Source: Saccharopolyspora rosea
GTDB taxonomy: Bacteria > Actinomycetota > Actinomycetes > Mycobacteriales > Pseudonocardiaceae
Reading direction: 5' to 3'
Assembly: GCF_025643595.1 (NCBI RefSeq)
Contig: NZ_CP102826.1
Location: 2,542,001 to 2,606,000, forward strand
DNA: 64,000 bases
Under the pieces are notes generated by a model. The model made no database searches, was not told the DNA's origin, and was given only the letters and a program-made list of their open reading frames with translations. Both the position numbers and the translations under genes were made by a program. Numbering within the stretch: position 1 is the stretch's first letter; every line of letters begins with the position of its first letter. Shown piece after piece: positions 53,249-62,790 of this stretch.

Positions 53249-53629
53249 TCAACGGGGCGGCTCGCCCAGCTCGCCCCGGAGACGGACGAACCCCTGGGCG
53301 GCGCGTTCTTCGCGAGCCAGGTATTCGTCGGCCGACCTCTTGACGTTGACCGACAACTCCTCGGCGGCCTCGCCGGCAGCCTTGATGAACCTGTCGACCG
53401 CCTCCGACGCGCTCCGGTAAGGGCGTCTGACCTGGGTGGCGATCTGCATGTGCACCGTTTCGAGCGGATCGGTGACGGCTTGTTCGCCGGTCGGGGGTGG
53501 CACCGCGTCTTCGAGGGCCGCGGCGGACGGGAAGTCCGTGCCCCCGAGCGTGATGGTGTCGGCGATTTCGCGAATTCTGCGCGACGCCGCCACCATGACG
53601 TCGTACTTGTTCCTGATCGACTCGTCCAT
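53249..53629 (-). CDS. WXG100/EspC-like small helical protein
   Basis: The 126-residue protein is nearly all helical and contains a YxxxE-type pattern near the end (ADEYLAREERAAQGF). It lies 39 bases upstream of the WXG-domain gene in the same direction. This is the same order as the first cluster (small helical protein, then larger WXG-like protein), and a secreted heterodimer partner is the likely role. ATG 53629 is chosen; an in-frame ATG at 53641 would add four residues. Confidence 0.65.
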   Translation of the reverse strand: MDESIRNKYDVMVAASRRIREIADTITLGGTDFPSAAALEDAVPPPTGEQAVTDPLETVHMQIATQVRRPYRSASEAVDRFIKAAGEAAEELSVNVKRSADEYLAREERAAQGFVRLRGELGEPPR

Positions 53630-53882
53630 CCCCGCCCCCATTGCAGCCGTCCTCCCCGTGCCTCGATCACGGTAACGGAGCGTCCGCGGGTAGATCACCG
53701 CATGACTGCTCATTACCCGGATGGAGTACGGGATGGCGCACTGGGAAGTCCACTGTGGATGATGCGGTCCGGGGGCGCGCGGCGGCGGGGCGAGGGCGGC
53801 TATGCTGCACGGCGATTGGTGACGATTTGGGGTCCGCGTGCCGTTCGGGCTCGTCCGCGCGGATCGCTCGAATGGAGGCACG

Positions 53883-54740
53883 ATGCCGGATTCTCCGCAG
53901 TTCCCCAGGACCGCGCCGGATGCGGCGCCGGTCCAATCCGGTGAGGTGGACGTGAAACGGCCCTCCGCCGCTCGGGCGTACGACTACTACCTCGGCGGTA
54001 GTTCGAACTTCGGGGTCGACCGCGAGTTCGGCGCCCGCGTCCTGGAACAGGTCCCGTTCGTCCGCACCTTCGCGGTGACGAACCGGTCCTTCCTGCGCCG
54101 CGCGGTGAGGTGGTTGTGCGAGCAGGGCGTCGACCAGTTCCTGGACATCGGGTCCGGCATCCCCACCGTCGGGAACGTCCACGAGGTCGCCCAGCAGGCG
54201 AACCCGCGGGCTCGCACGGTCTACGTGGACCACGAACCGGTCGCCGTGCGGCACGCCGCCGCCATCCTCGACTCGGCCGACCCCGACCGGACGCGCACCG
54301 ACGTCCTGCAGGCCGATCTGCGCGACCCGGACGGGATCCTCGGTTCGCCGGTCACGCGGAGCCTCATCGACTTCTCCCGGCCGGTGGGCCTGCTGATCGT
54401 GGCGACCATGCACTTCATCGGCCCCGGCGACCGCCCCGTGGAGCTGATGGCCCGCTACCGCGACGCGCTGCCGTCGGGCTCGTTCCTCGCGATGTCGCAC
54501 CTGACCGTGGACGGGGTGACGGCGGAAATGCTGGAGCAGGGCCGCATCCTGGAGCAGCTCTACGCCAACACCCCGAATCCCGGGTACTTCCGCGACCGCG
54601 CGGAGTTCGCCGCGCTGCTCGACGGGTACGAGCTGGTCGAACCGGGCCTGGTCTGGGTCCCGGAATGGCGACCCGACCAGCAGGAGTCGATCGAACCCGC
54701 CGCCAGCGCCACTCTCGCCGCAGTGGGCCGCAAGCCCTGA
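53883..54740 (+). CDS. SAM-dependent methyltransferase, DUF574 family
   Basis: The 285-residue protein shows the DUF574 signature: RPSAARAYDYYLGGSSNFGVDREFG, the SAM motif FLDIGSGIPTVGNVHEVAQ, ARTVYVDHEPVAVRHA, and the C-terminal RDRAEFAALLDGYELVEPGLVWVP. This group has expanded in actinomycetes and its acceptors are unknown. It is often found near conserved regulatory operons, but here it stands alone, divergent from the WXG cluster. Confidence 0.9.
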   Translation: MPDSPQFPRTAPDAAPVQSGEVDVKRPSAARAYDYYLGGSSNFGVDREFGARVLEQVPFVRTFAVTNRSFLRRAVRWLCEQGVDQFLDIGSGIPTVGNVHEVAQQANPRARTVYVDHEPVAVRHAAAILDSADPDRTRTDVLQADLRDPDGILGSPVTRSLIDFSRPVGLLIVATMHFIGPGDRPVELMARYRDALPSGSFLAMSHLTVDGVTAEMLEQGRILEQLYANTPNPGYFRDRAEFAALLDGYELVEPGLVWVPEWRPDQQESIEPAASATLAAVGRKP

Positions 54741-54789
54741 GAGCCTGTCGTTGCGATCTTCGCGCGTGGTGGCACCTCGTGCGTCAGCG

Positions 54790-55668
54790 TCAGCGCGCCG
54801 GGTGCTCGGCGGGGGCCAGGTCGAGCAGGACCATCGCGTCGTGGTCGGGTGTGCCGGGTTCGGCGTGGTAGGCGACGAGGCGGTGTCCCGGGGTGCCGGC
54901 CAGTTCCATGCCCTGGTAGCCGAGGGTGAGTCGCCCGACGTCCGGGTGGCGGTAGCTCTTGCGGCCGTGGGCGCGGCCCTTGATGTCGTAGTACTCCCAG
55001 AGGCGGGCGAACTCCGGGCTCGCGTCCCGGAGTTCGTCGATGAGGCCGACGACGTCCGGGGCGTCCGGTTCGATGCCTGCCAGGGCGCGCAGCCGGGCCA
55101 CGCAGCCGCGGAGCTGGTCGTCCCAGTGCTCGTAGAGCTCGCGGGCGGCGGGGTGCAGGAAGAGGTGGCGGATGGTGTTGCGCCGTTCGGCGGGCCAGTC
55201 GTCGATCCCCGCGAGCAGCCGCAGACCGCCCGGGTTCCACGCGAGCAGGTCGCCCGTGCGGCCGAGCACGTAGGCGGGGTTCGGCCGCAAGCTCTCCAGC
55301 AGCTGTCCGACGCCGGGTGGCAGGGTCCGGTCGGGTGCCCTCGGCGGGGACAGGGGCGGGCGGGCGGCGCGCGCGGCCAGGTCGCGCAGGTGTTCGTGCT
55401 CCTGCTCGTCGAGGAGCAGGGCGCGGGCGAGGGCGTCGATCACCGGCGTGCTCGGGCGGGTCTCCCTGCCGCGCTCCAGCCGGATGTAGTAGTCGATGCT
55501 GATCCCGGCGAGCCCGGCCAGTTCCTCGCGGCGCAGCCCGGGCGTGCGGCGCAGGCCCGGGCCGGGTGCGAGGCCGACGTCGGCGGGGGCGACCCGGGCG
55601 CGGCGCGCCCGCAGGAAGCGTCCCAGCTCGACACCGCTGCCGTGGTCCTGCCTGGTCATGCCGTCCAT
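54790..55668 (-). CDS. XRE family regulator with MmyB-like ligand domain
   Basis: The 292-residue protein has an N-terminal helix-turn-helix (RRTPGLRREELAGLAGISIDYYIRLERGRETRPS) followed by an MmyB-type ligand-binding domain (RPNPAYVLGRTGDLLAWNPGGLRLL, SPEFARLWEYYDIKGRAHGRKSYRHPDVG). ATG 55668 has no clear ribosome site and may be leaderless. It is upstream of no co-directional partner; the aldo-keto reductase gene ends 113 bases above its start, so it may control that unit. Confidence 0.88.
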   Translation of the reverse strand: MDGMTRQDHGSGVELGRFLRARRARVAPADVGLAPGPGLRRTPGLRREELAGLAGISIDYYIRLERGRETRPSTPVIDALARALLLDEQEHEHLRDLAARAARPPLSPPRAPDRTLPPGVGQLLESLRPNPAYVLGRTGDLLAWNPGGLRLLAGIDDWPAERRNTIRHLFLHPAARELYEHWDDQLRGCVARLRALAGIEPDAPDVVGLIDELRDASPEFARLWEYYDIKGRAHGRKSYRHPDVGRLTLGYQGMELAGTPGHRLVAYHAEPGTPDHDAMVLLDLAPAEHPAR

Positions 55669-55781
55669 TGTGGCAGTACCCCGGGCCCGCCGGGCAGCGC
55701 GTGTGACCTGCGTCGTGGCCGGACCGCGCCCCCGGCCGGCCGTGCGGGGGCGCGGTCCTGTGTGGACGGACCGGTCGCCGG

Positions 55782-56786
<1,005 letters not shown>

Positions 56787-57827
56787 TCAGGGGCGGACGA
56801 GGACCTTCAGCGCCTCGCGGTCGGCCATCGCGCGGTAGCCGCCGTGCACCTCGTCCAGGCCGACGGTGCGGTCGAAGACCCGGCCGGGCTGGACCGCCCC
56901 GTCGAGGACGTCGGGGAGCAGCTGCTCGATGTAGGCCCGCGCCGGGGCCGCGCCGCCGGTCAGGGTGATGTTGCGCATGAACGCGTCGAACCCCATCGGG
57001 ACCTCGGTGTACTGCGACACGCCGAGCCTGCTGACCGCGCCGCCGTCGCGGACCACGCCGAGCGCGGTCTCCAGGGCCTGCCCGGTGCCGACGCACTCGA
57101 TGACCGCGTGCGTGCCGTCGCCGCGGGTCAGCTCGCGCACCCTCGCGACGCCTTCCGCACCGCGTTGCGCGATCACGTCGGTGGCGCCGAACTCGCGGCC
57201 GAGGTCGGTGCGTTCGGCGTGGCGGCCCATCAGCAGGATCCGCTCCGCGCCGAGCCGCCGGGCGGCCAGCACCGCGCACAGCCCGACCGCGCCGTCCCCG
57301 ATGACCGTCACCGCGGTGCCCGGTCCGACCCCGGTGGTGACCGCGCCGTGGTGGCCGGTGCAGAACACGTCCGACAGCGTCAGCAGCGACGGCAGCAGCG
57401 CGGAGTCCTCGCCGACCGGCAGCCGGACCAGCGTGCCGTCGGCCTGCGGCACCCGCACGGCCTCGCCCTGGCCGCCGTCCACGCCGTCGGCTCCGTACCG
57501 GCCGCCGTGGCGGCAGGAGGTGTGCAGGCCAGCGGCGCAGAAGTCGCAACTGCCGTCGGCCCAGGTGAACGGTGACACCACGACGTCGCCGGCGCGGAAC
57601 CCGGACACCTCCGGGCCGACCTCCTCGACCACGCCGAGGAACTCGTGCCCCATGCGCCTGCCCGGCGATGAGGACGGCATCGAGGCGTACGGCCACAGGT
57701 CGCTGCCGCAGATGCACGACAGCACCACGCGCACCACGGCATCGGTCGGTTCCCGCAGCCCCGCGTCGGGCACGTCCTCCACCCGCACGTCACCGGCCCC
57801 GTACATCACGGTCGCTCGCATCGACAT
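56787..57827 (-). CDS. Zinc-dependent alcohol dehydrogenase
   Basis: The 346-residue MDR protein has catalytic zinc ligands in SCICGSDLWPY and MGHEFLGVVEEVGPEV, structural cysteines in CDFCAAGLHTSC, and the NAD motif VIGDGAVGLCAVLAAR. It interconverts an alcohol and its carbonyl. ATG 57827 is taken; ATG 57821 is two codons later. It pairs with the downstream aldo/keto reductase and lies close to decayed sugar-acid genes, so a sugar or polyol substrate is plausible. Confidence 0.91.
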   Translation of the reverse strand: MSMRATVMYGAGDVRVEDVPDAGLREPTDAVVRVVLSCICGSDLWPYASMPSSSPGRRMGHEFLGVVEEVGPEVSGFRAGDVVVSPFTWADGSCDFCAAGLHTSCRHGGRYGADGVDGGQGEAVRVPQADGTLVRLPVGEDSALLPSLLTLSDVFCTGHHGAVTTGVGPGTAVTVIGDGAVGLCAVLAARRLGAERILLMGRHAERTDLGREFGATDVIAQRGAEGVARVRELTRGDGTHAVIECVGTGQALETALGVVRDGGAVSRLGVSQYTEVPMGFDAFMRNITLTGGAAPARAYIEQLLPDVLDGAVQPGRVFDRTVGLDEVHGGYRAMADREALKVLVRP

Positions 57828-57988
57828 CCCGAATCGTCTCGTCCGTCCGAACCGTCCGGGGCTCTCGTCCGCCCCGGACACCACCCATCGAACCGCCGGA
57901 GACGCCGGTGCGGGAGGACGTGCTGTTCCGGGTAATGGCAGGGCCCCCCAACGGCCCGGTCGGGCGTGCTCGGCCGCCGATCGCCGGT

Positions 57989-58578
57989 TCAGGCGCGGAT
58001 CTCGTGCTCGGCGACGGTGCAGGCGCGCACCTGGTCGCTGATGCTCGCGCCGAGACCGGGGCGCGGGGACAGGTGCATCCGGCCGTCCGCGATCTCCAGG
58101 TGCTCGTCGAACAGCGGGTCCAACCATTCGAAGTGCTCGACCCACGGTTCGCGGGCGTAGGCCGCGGCGAGGTGGACGTGGATCTCCATGGCGAAGTGCG
58201 GGGCGAGTTGCAGGTTCCGGTGGTCGGCCAACGCCATCACCTTGAGGAACCGGGTGATGCCGCCGATGCGCGGGGCGTCCGGTTGCGCGACGTCGGCGCC
58301 GCCCGCGCGGATCAGCTCGGCGTGCTCGGCCGTGCTGGTCAGCATCTCGCCGGTGGCGATCGGGGTGTCGAAGGTCGACGCGAGCACCGCGTGGCCCTCG
58401 AAGTCGTGGGCGTCCAGGGGTTCTTCGATCCAGACCAGGCCCAGCGGTTCCAGGGCGCGGCACATGCGTCGCGCGGTCCCGGTGAGCACCTTCGCATCGC
58501 TGATGGGGTGGGCAGCGGCAGCGCCACCGAGGAGATCCGCACCGCGGTGATTCTGTCCGATGTGGATGGTGGAGTCAT
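57989..58578 (-). pseudogene. Enolase-superfamily sugar-acid dehydratase remnant
   Basis: The 5' end encodes SDRITAVRISSVALPLPTP, the start of a mandelate-racemase/glucarate-type dehydratase. After one lost base, ISDAKVLTG continues in a second frame and joins directly to RRMCRALEPLGLVWIEEPLD, so the central 150 or so residues, with part of the metal site, are missing. The C-terminal third is intact, including IATGEMLTS, DVAQPDAPRIGGITRFLKV and HFAMEIHVHLAAA. Both a deletion and a frameshift make a product unlikely. Confidence 0.8.
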
Positions 58579-58610
58579 GTCCCCTTCCGGTCGGTGTCCA
58601 CTGTGGTGGG

Positions 58611-58840
58611 TCAGTCGAACCGGATGCGCCGGATCGTGCCCATCACGGCGAAGCCCAGCAGCGCCACCAGCCCGTGCGCGGCGACGAACCACAGCGCCAC
58701 GTCGAACGAGCCGGTCGCCTGCACGGTGTAGCCGATGACGATCGGCGTCACGATGCCCGCCACGTTGCCGAACGCGTTCGACGAGCACCCGCCCTCGCCG
58801 CTCCGGCATCCGCCCGACCAGATCGGCGAGCATCGACAGG
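58611..58840 (-). pseudogene. C-terminal remnant of an MFS transporter
   Basis: One frame reads SNAFGNVAGIVTPIVIGYTV, then ALWFVAAHGLVALLGFAVMG and a charged end IRRIRFD before TGA. This is the last two helices of an anion:cation symporter-type MFS protein. Upstream, sense continues only briefly in another frame (LADLVGRMPERRG). Together with the adjacent dehydratase remnant it marks a lost sugar-acid uptake and catabolism operon. Confidence 0.7.
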
Positions 58841-58842
58841 TC

Positions 58843-58870
58843 TTGACACGTCAATATTGATGCGTCAATA
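58843..58870 (+). promoter_or_regulatory. Candidate promoter with two MarR-type inverted repeats
   Basis: A consensus -35 TTGACA (58843-58848) lies inside TTGAC-AC-GTCAA. A second repeat TATTGA-TGCG-TCAATA (58855-58870) covers the spacer and -10 area. GTG of the MarR gene starts 7 bases further on. Confidence 0.6.
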
Positions 58871-58877
58871 TAGTGGC

Positions 58878-59318
58878 GTGAGCATCGATCCGGCGGTGAC
58901 CGTCCACGAGTTGTCGGCCGAGCTGGGACAGGCGGCAGATGCCCTCCTGGGCCAGCGGCACGGGATCTCGTTCGCGCGGTACCGGGTCCTGCGGGCGCTG
59001 CGGCGGGACGGCACGTCGACCCAGCACGAGCTCGCCGGTCGGCTCGGGATCGGGGATGCGGCCATCAGCCGCATGTTGCCCGGTCTGATCGAGCAAGGCT
59101 GGTGCCTGGTCGAGGACGACCCGCAGCACGGGCGCCGTCGCCGCGTCCGGCTCACCCGGTCCGGAGCCGACATCGAACGCGACTGCGCGGTGTTCCTCTC
59201 CGAGGGGTTCCGCGGCGCCGCCTCCGATGCCGGTGTCGACGTCGAATCCTTCCTCGCCGCAGCCGAGGCGATCACCGCGCAGCTGAGGTCGTCGCTGCAC
59301 CGGCACACCACCCCGTAG
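58878..59318 (+). CDS. MarR family transcriptional regulator
   Basis: The 146-residue protein has the MarR winged helix (ISFARYRVLRALRRDG, STQHELAGRLGIGDAAISRMLPGLIEQGW, DPQHGRRRRVRLT). GTG 58878 comes a few bases after the promoter, so the message may be leaderless. The two inverted repeats over the promoter point to autoregulation. The HSL-family hydrolase follows 44 bases later and is probably in the same transcript. Confidence 0.87.
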   Translation: MSIDPAVTVHELSAELGQAADALLGQRHGISFARYRVLRALRRDGTSTQHELAGRLGIGDAAISRMLPGLIEQGWCLVEDDPQHGRRRRVRLTRSGADIERDCAVFLSEGFRGAASDAGVDVESFLAAAEAITAQLRSSLHRHTTP

Positions 59319-59362
59319 TTACCGACCGGGCACCGCGAATTCGCGTGCCACAAGGGAGAACC

Positions 59363-60340
59363 ATGTCCGTCGCCGATCCGGTCCACCCCGCGCCGGAGTT
59401 CGATCCACAACTCCGGGCCGCCCTGGAAGCGATGGGTGTGCCGGGCGTATCCGTGGGAATCACCCCGGACACCGTGCAGACCGAGCGCGAAGCGATCGCC
59501 CACCGGACACCCTCGTTCGAACTCATCGCTTCCGACCCCCGGTTCGCCGTCTCCGAACTCGCGGTACCCGGCCTGCCCGGCAACCCCTCGGTGGACCTCC
59601 TGCTCGCGGTTCCGGCTGATCGCCCGAGCGGGTGTCCGGTGCTGTTCACGACCCATGGCGGCGGACTGATCATGGGGAACAGCCGGTTCGGCCTACCGGA
59701 CGTCCTCGACCTCGCCGCGGACATCGCAGCGGTCACCGTCTCGGTCGAGTACCGCCTCGCGCCCGAACACCCTTTCCCCGCCGCACACGACGACGCCTAC
59801 GCCGCGCTGCTGTGGACCGCCCGCCACGCCGCGGACATCGGCGGCGATGCCGAGTCGATCATCCTCTACGGCGGCAGCGCCGGGGCCAACCTGGCCGCCG
59901 GTCTGGCACTGCGCGCTCGCGACTCGGGAGAGGTGCGGCCGCGCGGCCAGGTTCTGCTCTACCCCATGCTCGACGACCGCAACGAGTCGCTGTCCGCGCG
60001 GCAGATGCGCGGACGCGGCGTCTGGGACGACGTCTCCAACCGGACGGCTTGGGACAGCGTGCTCGGAGAACTGCGCGACAACCCACCCGAGTACGCGGCA
60101 CCGGCACGTTCCCGAAACCTGTCGGACCTGCCCCCGGCTTACCTCGAAGCAGGCTCCGCGGAAACCTTCCGGGACGAAACCGTCGCCTACGCGCAGCGCA
60201 TCTGGAGCTGCGGTGGAGACGCCGAACTCCACATCTGGCCCGGCGCCTTCCACGGATTCGACCTGTTCGTTCCCGACTCCACCGTCGCCCGCCGAGCCCG
60301 CACCGCTCGACGTGACTGGATCACCCGCCTGCTGTCCTGA
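59363..60340 (+). CDS. Alpha/beta hydrolase, hormone-sensitive lipase family
   Basis: The 325-residue protein has the HSL hallmarks: oxyanion motif THGGGLIMG, nucleophile motif YGGSAGANLAAG, SVEYRLAPEHPFPAA, and an aspartate and histidine in the C-terminal part (GAFHGFDLF). It is a cytoplasmic carboxylesterase for short or aromatic esters. AAGGGAG precedes the ATG. Co-direction with MarR suggests ester or acid-induced expression. Confidence 0.9.
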   Translation: MSVADPVHPAPEFDPQLRAALEAMGVPGVSVGITPDTVQTEREAIAHRTPSFELIASDPRFAVSELAVPGLPGNPSVDLLLAVPADRPSGCPVLFTTHGGGLIMGNSRFGLPDVLDLAADIAAVTVSVEYRLAPEHPFPAAHDDAYAALLWTARHAADIGGDAESIILYGGSAGANLAAGLALRARDSGEVRPRGQVLLYPMLDDRNESLSARQMRGRGVWDDVSNRTAWDSVLGELRDNPPEYAAPARSRNLSDLPPAYLEAGSAETFRDETVAYAQRIWSCGGDAELHIWPGAFHGFDLFVPDSTVARRARTARRDWITRLLS

Positions 60341-60433
60341 TCGGAGTGATCCGCCCGACCTGGTTCGGCACGACGTGCGTCGGGTCTTGGAGAAGACGCG
60401 GTGGCCGCGTCGTGGACCGTGGTTGTCCTCGCG

Positions 60434-62053
60434 CTACACACTCGCGTCCCGGTGCGTCGTCCGTCCATCGAGGACGGTCAGGACGACGGGGAGTTCGGGC
60501 AGGTCGGTGTCGGGTGTGCGCAGCGGGTCCTCGGCGAAGGCGGTGAGGTCGGCGCGGTGGCCGACGGCGAGGCGACCGGCGTGGTCCTCCTCGCCCGCGG
60601 CGAACGCCGGGTTGCGGGTGATGCCCTGCAGGGCCTGCTGGGCGGTCAGGGCCTGGTCGGGGTTGTGCGGGGGACGCGTCAGGTCCCGGCCCGGGCGGCG
60701 GTGGCGGGCGCCGGCCATGACCGCGCGCGGGTCGTGGTCGGCGATCGGCCAGTCCGAGCCGAGCACGACGGTCGCGCCCGACTCCCACAGGTCGCGGCAG
60801 CGCCAGGCGCGGGAGGCGCGCTCCTCGCCGAGGCGGCGGGACCAGTTGTCGGTGTGGTCGGCGCGGGTGAAGTCGCAGCAGTGGGTGGGCTGCATGGACG
60901 CGATGACGCCCGCGCGGGCGAACCGGCGCACCGTGTCGTCGGGGACGGTTTCGATGTGCTCGATGCGGTGCCGCGCGCCCGCGCCCCCGCGCGCGACCGC
61001 GTTCTCGACGGAGTCGAGCGCGTGGCGCACCGCCGCGTCGCCGATCGCGTGGGTGGCCGTCGGCACGCCCGCGCGGTGCAGCTCGGCGATGATCCGCGCG
61101 TAGGCGTCCGGGTCCGGCCAGAAGGCGTGCGCGGATTCGCTGTGGCAGTCCGGGTGTTCCAGCCACGCGGTGCCGTTGTCGATCGTGCCGTCCATGAACA
61201 GCTTGACCCCGGCGACCCGCCAGAGCCGTCCGCCGGTGCCCTGCTGCGCGACGAGTTCCCGCAGTCCGTCGTCGTCGGTGCCGGGCTGGCACCACGGCGC
61301 GATGCGCAGCCGCAGCGGCAGCGCGTCGTCGGCGTCGAGTTCCGCGTAGAGGTCGAGGCTGTCGCCGTTGGCGTCCATGACGTGCCCGCCGGTGAGACCG
61401 GTGGCCGCCATCGCCCGCAGCACCTCGGCGATCCGGTCGCGCCGTTCGGCGCGCGTGGGCTGCGGCGCGGCGCGCTCGACGAGTTCGCAGGCGGCGTCCT
61501 CCAACAGCAGCCCGGTCGGCCGTCCCCGCTCGTCGCAGACCACCTCGGCGGCCTGGTCGAACCGCCGCGGGCCGTCCACCCCGGCGAGTTCCAGCGCCCG
61601 GTCGCTGGCCAGCACCGAGTGCGCGTCGAAGAGCTGGAGGAGGGCCGGGATCCCGTCGAGCACCGGTGCCAGCGCGGCGGCTTCGACGGGCCGGTCGCCG
61701 AAGACGTTCGGGTCCAGCCCCCAGCCGCGCAGCCAGGCACCGGGCGCCAGGCAGGAGGCTTCCAGGGCCAGGGCGTCGCGCACCTCGTCGAGGTCGGCGC
61801 AGCCGGACAGGTCCAGCCCGCGGGTGAGTTCGGCGCCCGTGACGGGATGCAGGTGGCCGTCGACGAGACCGGGTGTCACCACGGCGCCGCCGAGGTCGAC
61901 CACGGTGGTCGAGGAGTCCGCGAGCGCGCGGATCTCGCGGGCGTCGCCCAGCGCCGCGATCCGCCCGTCGGCAACCGCGAGGGCGGTTTCCGGCAGGAGT
62001 CCGGAGATCGGGTCGAGCAGGCGGGCGGAGAGCAGGACGAGACTGGTGCGCAC
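60434..62053 (-). CDS. YtcJ-like amidohydrolase, TetR-coupled
   Basis: The 539-residue protein has HxH in LVDGHLHP, lysine in VKLFMDGTIDNGTAWLEH, histidines in ATHAIGDAA and RHRIEHIE, and aspartate in LGSDWPIADHD. It is a paralogue of the protein at 10124-11704 along its whole length. GTG 62053 has GAGGAG at 5 bases and lies 27 bases after the TetR stop. The divergent NCS1 permease suggests a nucleobase, hydantoin or related ring amide as substrate. Confidence 0.87.
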   Translation of the reverse strand: MRTSLVLLSARLLDPISGLLPETALAVADGRIAALGDAREIRALADSSTTVVDLGGAVVTPGLVDGHLHPVTGAELTRGLDLSGCADLDEVRDALALEASCLAPGAWLRGWGLDPNVFGDRPVEAAALAPVLDGIPALLQLFDAHSVLASDRALELAGVDGPRRFDQAAEVVCDERGRPTGLLLEDAACELVERAAPQPTRAERRDRIAEVLRAMAATGLTGGHVMDANGDSLDLYAELDADDALPLRLRIAPWCQPGTDDDGLRELVAQQGTGGRLWRVAGVKLFMDGTIDNGTAWLEHPDCHSESAHAFWPDPDAYARIIAELHRAGVPTATHAIGDAAVRHALDSVENAVARGGAGARHRIEHIETVPDDTVRRFARAGVIASMQPTHCCDFTRADHTDNWSRRLGEERASRAWRCRDLWESGATVVLGSDWPIADHDPRAVMAGARHRRPGRDLTRPPHNPDQALTAQQALQGITRNPAFAAGEEDHAGRLAVGHRADLTAFAEDPLRTPDTDLPELPVVLTVLDGRTTHRDASV

Positions 62054-62080
62054 GAGGGCTCCTCGGTTCCGGGGTGGTGA

Positions 62081-62722
62081 TCAGGCTGTCGCCGAGTCCG
62101 GGCGCAGCGTGCCGTGGGGCAGGCCGAGTTCGCGTTCGGCCGTGGTGACGGCCATCGACGTCACGGCGTCGGGCTGGTCGCTGGAGTCGCTGTTGGCGTG
62201 CGCGCCGAGGCCGTCGATGACGACCAGGATCCGCATGGCCGCGAGCTGCGCGTCGTCGGTCCGGAATTGTCCACTTCGGACGCCGTCGCGGATGAGGTTG
62301 GCCAGTCGGTCGCGCCACCGCGACTGCTGGTGGCCGACCCGGTTGCGCAGCGCCGGGCGGTAGCGGCTGAGGTGCCGGGCGTTGATCCACAGCCGGCTGA
62401 CGTCGTCGAACGCCTCGCCCGCCGCGTGCGCGAAGAAGCGCGCGAGGTGTTCGGTGGGTGTCGCGTCGCCGCGGTCGGCAGGCAGCAGAGTGTCCAATTC
62501 GGACTGTGCGGCGGTGCCGAACGCCTCGGCCACGAGTTCCTCGACGGCGGGGAAGTAGTGACTGATCAGCCCCGGTCGCACGCCGAGTTCCTCGGCCACC
62601 CGGCGCAGCGTGATCGCCTCCAGGCCCTCGGTCAGCGCGATGGTCGCCGCCGCGGCGACGATCTCCGCGCGCCGGTCGGTCGGCGATTTGCGGATTCGCT
62701 TGCGCTGAGCGCTTGACGACAT
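62081..62722 (-). CDS. TetR family transcriptional regulator
   Basis: The 213-residue protein has a TetR helix-turn-helix (ITLRRVAEELGVRPGLISHYFPAVEELV) preceded by a basic leader (SSAQRKRIRKSPTDRR). It is the first gene of the unit with the amidohydrolase and divergent from the permease across an inverted repeat, so it likely represses both. Confidence 0.88.
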   Translation of the reverse strand: MSSSAQRKRIRKSPTDRRAEIVAAAATIALTEGLEAITLRRVAEELGVRPGLISHYFPAVEELVAEAFGTAAQSELDTLLPADRGDATPTEHLARFFAHAAGEAFDDVSRLWINARHLSRYRPALRNRVGHQQSRWRDRLANLIRDGVRSGQFRTDDAQLAAMRILVVIDGLGAHANSDSSDQPDAVTSMAVTTAERELGLPHGTLRPDSATA

Positions 62723-62733
62723 GCCGGCGATGC

Positions 62734-62753
62734 TATTGAGTGTCCGACCAATA
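62734..62753. promoter_or_regulatory. Candidate TetR operator
   Basis: TATTG-N10-CAATA is an inverted repeat in the 68-base gap between the divergent TetR and permease genes. Confidence 0.5.
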
Positions 62754-62790
62754 AGCAAGCAGGTGCCCGAGGCGGTCATCGGAGGACTCC

